Below, one piece after another: positions 44,544 to 56,232 of a stretch of DNA of 64,000 nt (position 1 is its first letter; each line of letters begins with the position of its first letter). Source of the DNA: Zea mays (Eukaryota; Streptophyta; Magnoliopsida; Poales; Poaceae). A program made the position numbers and the translations under genes. Under the pieces are notes generated by a model. The model searched no databases. It was not told the origin of the DNA and saw only the letters and a program-made list of their open reading frames with translations. Location of the stretch: positions 59,662,942 through 59,726,941 of the forward strand of contig NC_050099.1 of the NCBI RefSeq assembly GCF_902167145.1, written 5' to 3'.

Positions 44544-45818
44544 CAGGGTTACCAACCCATTTTGAATCATTTTTCGCATGCATCCGAAAACAGGAAACTA
44601 CCTAATTTCGCATTTCCTGAACAGTTTACGTTTTTGAATTTGAAATATCGGTTTTCCACTTTCCCAACCGAATCTCCCCGATTTTTGACCGAATTTTGGT
44701 GTTTTTGGAGCGGGAAACGTAGTTTAGTTAGAAAAAATTAAAAATTTTGGTAAGATTTATCTGTATTTTATTTAACAATATATTCACAAATAATTTGATG
44801 CCAAAATCACATACATATTTACGCACATAGAAACCCGCAATTTGAGTGCAACACAAAGCAATAGAAGGTTACAATCATATAAGTATGTATAAAGTTTTTC
44901 ATAAAACAATTCTTTACACAATTTATGTATGGATCACATATTCAAAACCTTTCAGGTATGAGCTAATTCTTTATTCATGACCCTATACAAAGTTATAAAA
45001 TAACATTAGCTAGATAATATGAATGGAAAACAAGTAGTAAACGGCGAAACAAAAGTAACACACCACGTATCACGCATAATTATATCCATCCATGTGTGAG
45101 ACCATAAAACATAGAAGACGGTGTGTTGGGTACTGCTAGATGCGAACATTTTCCTATACAATTATAAAATGAAATTAGCTAGATAATATGAACGGCAAAC
45201 AAATAATTAATGATGAAGCATCATGTAATCATATGTTTGTTCTTCACCATTATGACTTTTTACTGCTTCATCCATCCGTTGCCTAGGTCCGATATTTTAC
45301 CTACAACAATGAACTATCAATTACATTCAAAATATCAACTAATACGACTACATTTAAATAACAACTAACAATTATCAACAATAATGCAAATATCAAATAT
45401 AATACAAATATGAACTACAAACTATTAACTGATTATAATATAAATATAGGTAACAACTATAAACTACCTGTGACGTACGAAATAACATAATAACTAACAA
45501 ATGAGGCTGCTACAAATCGTTTAGGGCCACAAATCCACTCCTATCACTAAATCCTGCCATTTATTGGTGGTTTTCGATAGCAAAGCGAAGTTTACTGTCA
45601 AGAAGGGTACTAAAATAAGAAATTTTGAACAACAAATATATTTTTTAGACTCATGGGAACCTCTAGTTTTTTGTAGAATTTTTTCCCAAATTATTTTGAA
45701 TCTAAAAAATTTCAAACGAATTCTTCAAAATATTTCGTCGGATTTCAATTTCGCTTAGTAGCGAAAACGGTAAAAATGGGCAAAACTCACTGAATCTCGA
45801 GCGGGATTTATATCCCTG
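44544..45818. mobile_element. Non-autonomous hAT element (Ac/Ds type)
   Basis: The ends are CAGGGTTACCAACCC on the left and, reverse-complemented, CAGGGATATAAATCCC on the right: an imperfect terminal inverted repeat starting with the CAGGG of Ac/Ds. It is flanked by a perfect 8-bp duplication ATAGTGAG (44536-44543 and 45819-45826), the hAT hallmark. It is 1275 bp and AT-rich. The subterminal regions have GAAAACGG-like and CCGAATTTT motifs that could bind transposase. No transposase coding sequence is present, so it would need a partner in trans. Confidence 0.9.
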
Positions 45819-45826
45819 ATAGTGAG

Positions 45827-46689
45827 AGAGAGTTCCATGTGATATCCATTGCTGCTATGTCAGCCATATCGACAACCGATATATATCATTTAACTCGGGT
45901 CAGTTTTTGTCAGCGGATGGGAGGTAACGAAGACTCACCGGTTGTCTGCACGACCGATGAAGATAATATTAATTTGTGTTGCCCAGACATCCAGCCGATG
46001 AGAGATAATTAATCCTCATTGCTAACATTGGCAGTCGATAGGAATTATAAGTACCGTGTGGAGGATAGATATCCCTAGGTATTCATGAATACTGAAACGT
46101 ATCGTGGGCCGCCTGATAGGCCTCCCATTTGTTCGTCCTACGGGATGGACCAGCAGGTTATAGTCGGGTTAGGCGAGCCCGATCTAGGAAAACAAAGATT
46201 GACGTACGATTTAGGCGCTACCGAAGCACTAATATCTCGGGTGGCACGGTTTTAAGCGCTTGAGGAGCCAAGCATTCGATGATAACTCGGATGAGAAGGT
46301 GATCAAGGCTCCAGATATATAGGACTGCAAGCTGCGACAAAGGAGATAAGTGAAGTATATAGTGATCACAACTTGTAAAGGGACAACTCTCTGGTCGTGT
46401 ATATAAGGCTGAGGGGGGACCCCCTACAAAATCATCTCATCTTACTCCATCCTCATCAACAGCAACCGAGTCATCACAAAGCTCATTTGTAATCCTCATA
46501 CTCCAGAAACCAATACATAGCCACAACAGGAAGTAGGTTGTTATGCAAGCGACTCAAACCTGTATAAACCTAAGAGCAATACCGACGTGCTTCTGCACGA
46601 ACCATCGAGTCACAATCAATGACGTCATCCTACCCAAAAGCATCACGTGGGTAACCCCGTGGTGCACGGTCAGGTCACAAACACCAACA
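45827..46689 (+). repeat. LTR of a Tat-type Gypsy element (F), left boundary not seen
   Basis: It ends at 46689 in ACACCAACA, followed by a PBS-like TGGCGCACCTGGTAGGGGG (46692-46710). A TATA box (TATATAAGG) is at 46400-46408, and AGCTCATTTGTAATCC lies near the polyadenylation region. The start could be here or left of the hAT element. Confidence 0.6.
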
Positions 46690-46729
46690 GCTGGCGCACC
46701 TGGTAGGGGGTGCGACATTGATACACGAC

Positions 46730-46916
46730 GACTCCATGGCCATCATCTTCAACATCTCGATCACCTTCAATGCTAGAGAGATCTTCCACTTCAGAACCAT
46801 CTCTTGCATTGCAGATCAGGAAGGTATCTTGCACCGCATAGCGAACCCATCCGGGAAGAAATCTTCTCTAGTGGTACCAAAAGCGGCTGCAGAATTGCCT
46901 CGTACAACACCAGCGA
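46730..46916 (+). pseudogene. Element F gag, first segment
   Basis: A frame opens just after the PBS (ATG at 46736) and runs to the Sirevirus insertion at 46917. The continuation is at 56233. There is little motif content in this segment. Confidence 0.5.
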
Positions 46917-48195
46917 TGAAAGGGAACTAGGCTTACACCTATTCCCTAATTGATTTTGGTGGTTGAATTGCCCAACACAAATAATTGGACTAACTAGTTT
47001 TGCTCTAGTGTATAAGTTATACAGGTGCAAAAGGTTCACACTTAGCCAATAGAAAGACCAAGAATTGGGTTCAACAAAGAGAGCAAGGGATAACCGAAGG
47101 CACCCCTGGTCTGGCGCACCGGACAGTGTCCGGTGCACCACCGGACAGTGTCCGGTGCACCAGGGGACTTCACGCTGAACTCCTCACCTTCGGGAAAATC
47201 CAGAGGCGCTCCGCTATAATTCACCGAACTGTCCGGTGTACACCGGACAGTGTCCGGTGCCCCAAGGGAGAGCGACTCTGGAACTCGCCAGCTTCGGGAA
47301 TTCGCTCCGCTATAATTCACCGGACATGTCCGGTGTGCACCGGACTGTCCGGTGAGCCAGCGGAACAACGGCTACTTCGCGCCAACGGTCACCTGCAGAA
47401 GCATTAAATGCGCGCCAGAGCGCGCAGAAGTCAGGCACGCGCGAAGTGGCGCACCGGACACTTTACAGTGCATGTTCGGTGTGCCACCGGACATCCAGGC
47501 GGGCCCAGCAGTCAGAGCTCCAACGGTCGGAACCCAACGGCCTGGTGACGTGGCTGGCGCACCGGACTGTCCGGTGCGCCATGCGACAGCAGCCTCCACC
47601 AAACGGCTAGTTTGGTGGTTGGGGCTATAAATACCCCCAACCACCCCACATTCAAGTCATCCAAGTTTTCAACCTTGCAACCACTTAAAAGAGCTAGGCA
47701 TTCAATACAAGACACACCCAAGTGATCAAATCCTCTCCCAATTCCACAAAAGCATTAGTGACTAGTGAGAGTGATTTGTCGTGTTCTTTTGAGCTCTTGC
47801 GCTTGGATCGCTTTCTTCTTTCTCATTCTTTCTTGTGATCAAACTCTCACTTGTAACCAAGGCAAGAGACACCAATTGTGTGGTGGTCCTTGCGGGGAAG
47901 TTTTGTTCCCGGTTGATTTGAGAAGAGAAAGCTCACTCGGTCCGAGGGACCGTTTGAGAGAGGGAAAGGGTTGAAAGAGACCCGGTCTTTGTGACCACCT
48001 CAACGGGGAGTAGGTTTGCGAGAACCGAACCTCGGTAAAACAAATCCGCGTGTCACACTTCTTATTCGCTTGCAATTTGTTTTACGCCCTCTCTCGCGGA
48101 CTCGATTATATTTCCAACGCTAACCCGGCTTGTAGTTGTGATTAACTTTGTAAATTTCAGTTTTGCCCTATTCACCCCCCTCTAGGAGACTTTCA
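46917..48195 (+). repeat. 5' LTR of the Sirevirus
   Basis: It is 1279 bp. Repeats of the palindrome CACCGGACAGTGTCCGGTG (9-base arms around one G) and half-units lie at 47110-47370 and 47450-47580. The TATA region is at 47625. It differs from the 3' LTR mainly in the number of these palindrome units. Confidence 0.93.
47596..47644. promoter_or_regulatory. Sirevirus TATA box in the loop of a perfect inverted repeat
   Basis: GTGGTTGGGG (47615-47624), CTATAAATAC as loop, CCCCAACCAC (47635-47644): perfect 10-base arms enclosing the TATA box. A second overlapping inverted repeat, CCACCAAAC, 5 bases, GTTTGGTGG (47596-47618), lies just upstream. The TATA-enclosing structure is repeated exactly at 55651-55680 in the 3' LTR. 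Confidence 0.8.
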
Positions 48196-48197
48196 AT

Positions 48198-48208
48198 TGG
48201 TATCAGAG
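48198..48208 (+). other. Sirevirus primer-binding site
   Basis: TGGTATCAGAG, complementary to initiator tRNA-Met, begins three bases after the 5' LTR. Confidence 0.9.
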
Positions 48209-48240
48209 GCCGATGCTTCATTAGAGCCTAACCGCTCGAA

Positions 48241-50843
48241 GTGATGTCGGGAGAACCCGCCAAGAAGGAGATGGAGACCGGCAAAAAGCCCACTACAAGC
48301 CACGGGAAGGCTTCATCGGAAGAGTCCCGCAAAAAGGGGAAAGGGAAGGAGAAGAAAGCCTCTTCCCACAAGTCGCATCGGAGTGGGGACATGAAAAAGA
48401 AGATGAGGAAGGTGGTCTACTACGAGACCGACACCTCATCGCCATCTACCTCCGGCTCCGACGCGCCCTCCGTAACTTCTAAGCGCCATGAGCGCAAGAA
48501 GTTTAGTAAGATTCCCTTACACTATCCTCGCACTTCTAGACATACTCCATTACTTTCCGTTCCATTAGGCAAACCGCCAACCTTTGACGGTGAAGATTAT
48601 GCTAGGTGGAGTGATTTAATGAAATTTCATCTAACCTCACTCCACAAAAGTATATGGAATGTTGTTGAGTTTGGAGCATAGGTACCATCCATAGGGGATG
48701 AGGATTATGATGAGGACGAAGTGGCCCAAATCGAGCACTTCAACTCCCAAGCCACAACTATACTCCTCGCCTCTCTAAGTAGGGAGGAGTACAACAAGGT
48801 GCAAGGATTAAAAAGCGTCAAGGAAGTTTGGGACGTGCTCAAGACCGCGCACGAGGGTGACGAACTAACCAAGATCACCAAGCGGGAAACGATCGAGGGG
48901 GAGCTCGGTCGCTTCCGTCTTCGCCAAGGGGAGGAGCCACAAGATATGTACAACCGGCTCAAAACCTTGGTGAACCAAGTGCGCAACCTCGGGAGCAAGA
49001 AATGGGATGACCACGAGGTGGTTAAGGTTATTCTAAGATCACTCATTTTCCTTAACCCTACTCAAGTACAATTAATTCGTGGTAATCCTAGATATACACT
49101 AATGACTCCCGAGGAAGTAATCGAGAATTTTGTGAGCTTTGAGTTTATGATCAAGGGCTCACGGAAGATCAACGAGCTTGACGGTCCATCCACGTCTGAA
49201 GCACAACCGGTTGCATTCAAGGCGACGGAGGAGAAGAAGGAGGAGTCTACACCGAGTAGAACACCCATCGACGCCTCCAAGCTCGACAACGAGGAAATGG
49301 CGCTTGTCATCAAAAGCTTCCGCCAAATCCTCAAGCAAAGGAGGGGCAAAGATTACAAACCCCGCTCCAAGAAGGTTTGCTACAAGTGTGCTAAGCCCGG
49401 TCACTTTATAGCAAAATATCCTATTTCTAGTGACAGGGGCGACGACAAGAAGGGGAGAAGAAAGGAGAAGAAAATGTACTACAAGAAGAAGGGCGGCGAT
49501 GCCCATGTTTGTCGCGAGTGGGACTCCGACGAAAGCTCTAGCGACTCCTCCGACGACGAGGACGCCGCCAACATCGCCGTCACCAAGGGACTTCTCTTCC
49601 CAAACGTCGGCCACAAGTGCCTCATGGCAAAGGACGGCAAAAAGAAAAAGTTAAATCCAAATCCTCCACTAGATATGAGTCCTCTAGTGATGATAATGCT
49701 AGTGATGAGGAAGATAATTTGCATACTCTTTTTGCCAACTTAAACATGCAACAAAAAGAGAAATTAAATGAATTAATTAGTGCCATCCATGAGAAGGATG
49801 ATCTCTTGGACTCCCAAGAGGACTTCCTAATCAAGGAAAATAAAAAGCATGTTAAAGTTAAAAATGCTTATGCTCTAGAAGTTGGAAAATGTGAAAAATT
49901 ATCTAGTGAGCTAAGCACTTGCCATGAGACTATAGACAACCTTAGAAATGAGAATGCTAATTTGTTAGCTAAGGTTGATTTTATTGCTTGTAATGTTTCA
50001 ATTCCCAATCTTAGAAATGATAATGGTGATTTGCTTGCTAAGATTGAAGAATTAAACATTTCTCTTGCTAGCCTTAGAGATGAAAATGAAAAATTGCTTA
50101 CTAAGGCTAAAGATTTTGATGTTTGCAATGCTACTATTTCCGACCTTAGAAGTAAAAATGATATATTACATGCTAAGGTTGTAGAATTAAAATCTTGCAA
50201 ACCCTCTACATCTACCGTTGAACATACTTCCATTTGCACTAGATGTAGAGATGTTGATATCAATGCTATAAATGATCATATAGCCAAATTAGATGCTAAA
50301 ATTGCTGAGCATGAACTTGAAAATGAAAAATTTAAATTTGCTCGTAGTATGCTTTAAAGTGGGAGACGCCCTGGCATTAAAGATGGCATTGGCTTCCAAC
50401 AGGGAGGCAATGTCAAGCTTAATGCCCCTCCTAAGAAATTGTCCAACTTTGTTAAGGGCAAGGCTCCCATGGCTCAAGATAACGAGGGATACATTTTGTA
50501 CCCTGCCGGTTATCCTGAGAGCAAGATTAGGAGGATTCATTCTAGGAAGTCTCACTCTGGCTCTAATCATGCTTTTATGTATAAGGGTGAGACATCTAGC
50601 TCTAGGCAACCAACCCGTGCTAAGTTGCCTAAGAAGAAAACTCCTAGTGCATCAAATGATCATGACATTTCATTTAAAACTTTTGATGCATCTTATGTGT
50701 TAACTAACAAATCCGGCAAAGTAGTTGCCAAATATGTTGGGGGCAAGCACAAGGGGTCAAGGACTTGTGTTTGGGTACCCAAAGTTCTTGTATCTAATGC
50801 CAAAGGACCCAAAACCATTTGGGTACCTAAAGTCAAGAACTAA
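48241..50843 (+). pseudogene. Sirevirus gag
   Basis: It starts at ATG 48241 (frame MSGEPAKKEM...) with a Lys/Ser-rich N-terminus. Next come the copia gag domain (PPTFDGEDYARWSDLMKFHL, QATTILLASLSREEYNKV), a CCHC knuckle at 49377-49417 and a long coiled-coil-like C-terminus (repeated LRNENANLLAKV units). It ends at TAA 50841-50843. Breaks are a TAG at 48679-48681 (likely CAG before), a one-base deletion near 49650 after a Lys run, and a TAA at 50355-50357. The knuckle reads CYKCAKPGHFIAKY, so its last Cys is replaced by Tyr. Confidence 0.88.
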
Positions 50844-52504
50844 ACATGTTTTGTAGGTTTATGCATGCGGGGGCTCAAGTTGGATCATCGACAGCGGGTG
50901 CACAAACCACATGACAGGGGAGAAGAAGATGTTCTCCTCCTACGAGAAAAACCAAGATCCCCAACGAACTATCACATTCAGGGATGGAAATCAAGGTTTG
51001 GTCAAAGGATTGGGTAAAATTGCTATATCACCTGACCATTCTATTTCCAATGTTTTTCTTGTAGATTCATTAGATTACAATTTGCTTTCCGTTTCTCAAT
51101 TATGCAAAATGGGCTACAACTGTCTATTTACTGATGTAGGTGTCACTGTCTTTAGAAGAAGTGATGATTCAATAGCATTTAAGGGAGTGTTAGAGGGTCA
51201 GCTATACTTAGTAGATTTTGATAGAGCTGAACTCGACACTTGCTTAATTGCTAAGACTAACATGGGTTGGCTATGGCACCGCCGACTAGCCCATGTTGGG
51301 ATGAAGAATCTTCATAAGCTTCTAAAGGGTGAGCACATTTTAGGATTAACAAATGTTCATTTTGAGAAAGACAGGATTTGTAGCGCATGCCAAGCAGGGA
51401 AGCAAATTGGTGCCCATCATCCACATAAGAACATCATGACGACTGACAGGCCACTGGAGCTCCTACACATGGATCTATTCGGACCGATTGCTTACATAAG
51501 CATCGACGGGAGTAAGTACTGTCTAGTTATTGTGGATGATTATTCTCGCTTCACTTGGGTATTCTTTTTGCAGGAAAAATCTCATACCCAAGAAACATTA
51601 AAGGGATTCTTGAGACGGGCTCAAAATGAGTTCGGTTTGAGGATCAAGAAAATTAGAAGCGACAACGGGACAGAGTTCAAGAACTCTCAAATTGAAGGCT
51701 TCCTTGAGGAGGAGGGCATCAAGCATGAGTTCTCTTCACCCTACACCCCTCAACAAAATGGTGTAGTGGAGAGGAAGAATCGAACTCTATTGGACATGGC
51801 AAGAACCATGCTTGATGAGTACAAGACATCGGATTGGTTTTGGGCCGAGGCGGTCAACACCGCTTGCTATGCCATCAACCGGTTGTATCTACACCGAGTC
51901 CTCAAGAAGACATCTTATGAACTCCTAACCGGTAAAAAGCCCAATGTTTCATATTTTAGAGTCTTTGGTAGCAAATGCTTTATACTTGTTAAAAGAGGTA
52001 GAAAATCTAAATTTGCTCCTAAGACTGTAGAAGGCTTTTTACTAGGATATGATTCAAACACAAGGGCATATAGAGTCTTTAACAAGTCCTCTGGACAAGT
52101 TGAAGTTTCTTGTGACGTTGTGTTTGATGAGACTAACGGCTCTCAAGTAGAGCAAGTTGATCTTGATGAGATAGGCGTTGAAGAGGCTCCATGCATCGCG
52201 CTAAGGAACATGTCCATTGGGGATGTATGTCCTAAGGAATCCAAAGAGCCTCCAAATGCACAAGATCAACCATCCTCCTCCACGCAAGCATCTCCACCAA
52301 CTCAAAATGAGGATGAGACTCAAGTTGATGAAGGAGAAGATCAAGCAAATGAGCCTCCTCAAGATGACGGCAATGGTCAAGGGGGAGATGCAAATGATCA
52401 AGACAAGGAGGATGATGAACCAAGGCCGCCACACCCAAGAGTCCACCAAGCAATCCAACGAGATCACCCCGTCGACACCATCCTCGGCGACATTCATAAG
52501 GGGT
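50844..52504 (+). pseudogene. Sirevirus protease and integrase
   Basis: Past the gag stop the pol frame shows the protease end (IDSGCTNHMTG, 50887-50919). The integrase follows: zinc finger H(x4)H...CSAC (LWHRRLAHVG, ICSACQAG) and a core with Asp in HMDLFGPI, Asp in IRSDNGTEF and Glu in NGVVERKNR, all intact. The C-terminus is acidic and Gln/Pro-rich (52220-52440). One base is missing in a G run at about 52498-52502, giving a stop at 52504-52506 before RT. The first Met at 50911 is internal, not a start. Confidence 0.9.
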
Positions 52505-52506
52505 AA

Positions 52507-54097
52507 CTACTAGATCTCGTGTTGCACATTTTTGTGAGCATTACTCTTTTGTTTCCTCTATTGAGCCACACAGGGTAGAGGAAGCACTCCAAGATTCGGA
52601 TTGGGTGGTGGCGATGCAAGAGGAGCTCAACAACTTCACTAGGAATGAGGTATGGCATTTAGTTCCACGTCCTAATCAAAATGTTGTAGGAACCAAGTGG
52701 GTCTTCCGCAACAAGCAAGATGAGCATGGTGTGGTGACAAGGAACAAAGCCCGACTTGTGGCCAAAGGATACTCCCAAGTCGAAGGTTTGGATTTCGGTG
52801 AAACCTATGCACCCGTAGCTAGGCTCGAGTCAATTCGTATATTATTGGCCTATGATACTTACCATGGCTTCAAGCTTTATCAAATGGACGTGAAGAGTGC
52901 CTTCCTCAATGGACCAATCAAGGAAGAGGTCTATGTTGAGCAACCTCCCGGCTTTGAAGATAGTGAGTACCCTAACCATGTGTATAAGCTCTCTAAGGCG
53001 CTTTATGGGCTCAAGCAAGCCCCAAGAGCATGGTATGAATGCCTTAGAGATTTCCTTATCACTAATGGATTCAAAGTCGGAAAGGCCGATCCTACACTCT
53101 TCACTAAAACTCTTGAAAATGACTTGTTCGTTTGCCAAATTTATGTTGATGATATTATATTTGGGTCTACTAACGAGTCTACATGTGAAGAATTTAGTAG
53201 GATCATGACACAAAAATTCGAGATGTCTATGATGGGAGAGTTGAAGTATTCTTAGGATTTCAAGTAAAGCAACTCCAAGAGGGCACCTTCCTAAGCCAAA
53301 CGAAGTATACTCAAGATATTCTAAGTAAGTTTGGGATGAAGGATGCCAAGCCCATCAAGACACCCATGGGAACCAATGGGCATCTCGACCTCGACGAGGG
53401 AGGTAAATCCATCGATCAAAAGGTATACCGGTCGATGATTGGATCTTTACTCTATTTATGTGCATCTCGACCGGATATTATGCTTTCCGTATGCATGTGT
53501 GCAAGATTCCAAGCTGACCCTAAGGAAGCTCACCTTACGGCCGTAAAACGAATCTTGAGATATTTAGTTTATACTCCTAAGTTTGGGCTTTGGTATCCTA
53601 GGGGATCCACATTTGATTTAATTGGTTATTCGGATGCCGATTGGGCGGGGTGTAAAATCAATAGAAAGAGCACATCGGGGACTTGCCAGTTCTTGGGAAA
53701 ATCCTTGGTGTCTTGGGCTTCAAAGAAGCAAAATTCCGTAGCTCTTTCTACCGCCGAAGCCGAGTACATTGCCGCAGGTCATTGTTGCGCGCAACTGCTT
53801 TGGATGAGGCAAACCCTTAGGGACTATGGTTACAAATTAACCGAAGTTCCTCTTCTATGTGATAATGAGAGTGCAATTCGCATGGCGGATAATCCCGTTG
53901 AGCATAGCCGCACTAAACACATAGCCATTCGGTATCACTTTTTAAGGGATCACCAACAAAAGGGAGATATCGAGATTTCTTACATTAATACTAAAGATCA
54001 ATTAGCCGATATCTTTACCAAGCCACTTGATGAACAAACTTTTAACAAACTTAGGCATGAGCTAAATATTCTTGATTCTAGGAACTTTTTTTGTTGA
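52507..54097 (+). pseudogene. Sirevirus reverse transcriptase and RNase H
   Basis: The frame after the deletion reads [58 protein letters not shown] and the catalytic YVDDIIFGS (53143-53169). A one-base deletion at about 53253 breaks GELKYFLGFQ. The third frame continues with the RNase H motifs: GYSDADWAG, STSG, LSTAEAEYIA, and the end TKPLDEQTFNKLR. The stop TGA is at 54095-54097. Active-site motifs are intact; only the frames are broken. Confidence 0.9.
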
Positions 54098-54910
54098 TTT
54101 GCACACATAGCTCATTCATATACCTTTGATCATTTCTCTTTCATGTGCTATGACTAATGTGTTTTCAAGTGAATTTCAAATCAAGTCATAGGTATATTGA
54201 AAGGGAATTGGAGTCTTCGGTGAAGACAAAGGCTTCCACTCCGTAACTCATCCTTCGCCATCACTCCGAGCAACTCTCCATCTTTGGGGGAGAAAAGGAT
54301 TCCAGCTTTGGTATAATCTTCACTCATTTATTTATGACCAAAGGGGGAGAAAGTAATTCTAAGGGCTCTAATGACTCCGTTTTTGGCGATTCATGCCAAA
54401 GGGGGAGAAAGTATTAGCCCAAAGCAAAAGGACCGCACCACCACCTAATTTTAAAATGATTTTCAATTGGAAATTTCAAATTGGTATCCTATTATGTTCA
54501 AAAGGGGGAGAAAGTAGTATTTCAAAATTGATATATCAAAACCCTCTTGAACACTAAGAGGAGGATTTCATTTAGGGGGAGTTTTGTTTAGTCAAAGGAA
54601 AAGCATTTGAAACAGGGGGAGAAAATTTCAAATCTTGAAAATGCTTTGCAAAATCTTATTCGTTTACCTTTGACTATTTGCAAAAGAACTTTGAAAAGGA
54701 TTTACAAAAGAAATTGCAAAAACAAAACATATGGTGCAAGCGTGGTCCAAAATGTGAAAAATGAAGAAACAATCCATGCATATCTTATAAGTATTTATAT
54801 TGGCTCAATTCCAAGCAACCTTTGCACTTACATTATGCAAACTAGTTCAATTATGCATTTCTATACTTGCTTTGGTTTGTGTTGGCATCAATCACCAAAA
54901 AGGGGGAGAT
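54098..54910 (+). other. Sirevirus 3' region with repeated polypurine tracts
   Basis: At least six purine runs of the type AAAGGGGGAGAAAG lie at about 54283, 54350, 54398, 54501, 54612 and 54897. The last ends at the 3' LTR and is the priming tract. Multiplied polypurine tracts are a described Sirevirus trait. No ORF of note lies between them. Confidence 0.88.
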
Positions 54911-56232
54911 TGAAAGGGAACTAGGCTTACACCTATTCCCTAATTGATTTTGGTGGTTGAATTGCCCAACACAAATAATTGGACTAACTAGTTTTGCTCT
55001 AGTGTATAAGTTATACAGGTGCAAAAGGTTCACACTTAGCCAATAGAAAGACCAAGAATTGGGTTCAACAAAGAGAGCAAGGGATAACCGAAGGCAGCCC
55101 TGGTCTGGCGCACCGGACTGTCCGGTGTGCCACCGGACAGTGTCCCGTGCACCACCGGACAGTGTCCGGTGCACCAGGGGACTTCACGCTGAACTCCTCA
55201 CCTTCGGGAAAATCCAGAGGCGCTCCGTTATAATTCACTGGACTGTCCGGTGTACACCGGACAGTGTCCGGTGCCCCAGGGGAGAGCGACTCTAGAACTC
55301 GCCAGCTTCGGGAATTCGCTCCGCTATAATTCACCGGACATGTCCGGTGTGCACCGGACTGTCCGGTGAGCCAGCGGAACAACGGCTACTTCGCGCCAAC
55401 GGTCACCTGCAGAAGCATTAAATGCGCTCTAGAGCGTGCAGAAGTCAGGCACGCGCGAAGTGGCGCACCGGACACTCTACAGTGCATGTCCGGTGTGCCA
55501 CCGGACATCCAGGCAGGCCCAGCAGTCAGAGCTCCAACGGTCGGAACCCAACGGCCTGGTGACGTGGCTGGCGCACCGGATAGTGTTCGGTGGCGCACCG
55601 GACTGTCCGGTGCGCCATGCGACAGCAGCCTCCACCAAACGACTAGTTTGGTGGTTGGGGCTATAAATACCCCCAACCACCCCACATTCAAGTCATCCAA
55701 GTTTTCAACCTTGCAACCACTTAAAAGAGCTAGGCATTCAATACAAGACACACCCAAGTGATCAAATCCTCTCCCAATTCCACAAAAGCATTAGTGACTA
55801 GTGAGAGTGATTTGTCGTGTTCTTTTGAGCTCTTGCGCTTGGATCGCTTTCTTCTTTCTCATTCTTTCTTGTGATCAAACTCTCACTTGTAACCAAGGCA
55901 AGAGACACCAATTGTGTGGTGGTCCTTGCGGGGAAGTTTTGTTCCCGGTTGATTTGAGAAGAGAAAGCTCACTCGGTCCAAGGGACCGTTTGAGAGAGGG
56001 AAAGGGTTGAAAGAGACCCGGTCTTTGTGACCACCTCAACGAGGAGTAGGTTTGCGAGAACCGAACCTCGGTAAAACAAATCCACGTGTCACACTTCTTA
56101 TTCGCTTGCAATTTGTTTTACGCCCTCTCTCGCGGACTCGATTATATTTCTAACGCTAACCCGGCTTGTAGTTGTGATTAACTTTGTAAATTTCAGTTTC
56201 GCCCTATTCACCCCCCCTCTAGGAGACTTTCA
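54911..56232 (+). repeat. 3' LTR of the Sirevirus
   Basis: It is 1322 bp, about 43 bp longer than the 5' LTR. The extra length is in CCGGACTGTCCGGTG units (around 55110-55160 and 55575-55610); elsewhere the two LTRs differ by few substitutions. The TATA-in-loop inverted repeat is at 55651-55680. Confidence 0.93.

Larger units (their letters stand above)
46917..56232 (+). mobile_element. Sirevirus (Ty1/copia, maize Ji/Opie type), nearly full length
   Basis: It spans 9.3 kb: 5' LTR 46917-48195, iMet PBS, gag, protease, integrase, RT, RNase H, a purine-run array and 3' LTR 54911-56232. It is flanked by AGCGA (46912-46916) and AACGA (56233-56237), a 5-bp target duplication with one mismatch. LTR ends are TGAAAGGGAA and GACTTTCA. 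The coding order (integrase before RT) marks it as copia. Repeated polypurine runs and palindromic LTR motifs mark it as Sirevirus. The frames carry two nonsense codons and three one-base deletions, so it is not autonomous, but all catalytic motifs are still present. There is no envelope-like ORF. Confidence 0.95.

Noticed and set aside
48198..48210. tRNA gene fragment
   Set aside because: Only the 3'-end complement of initiator tRNA-Met, i.e. a primer-binding site.
52201..52513. Short frames opposite the end of the Sirevirus integrase
   Set aside because: Shadow frames over the acidic, low-complexity C-terminus.
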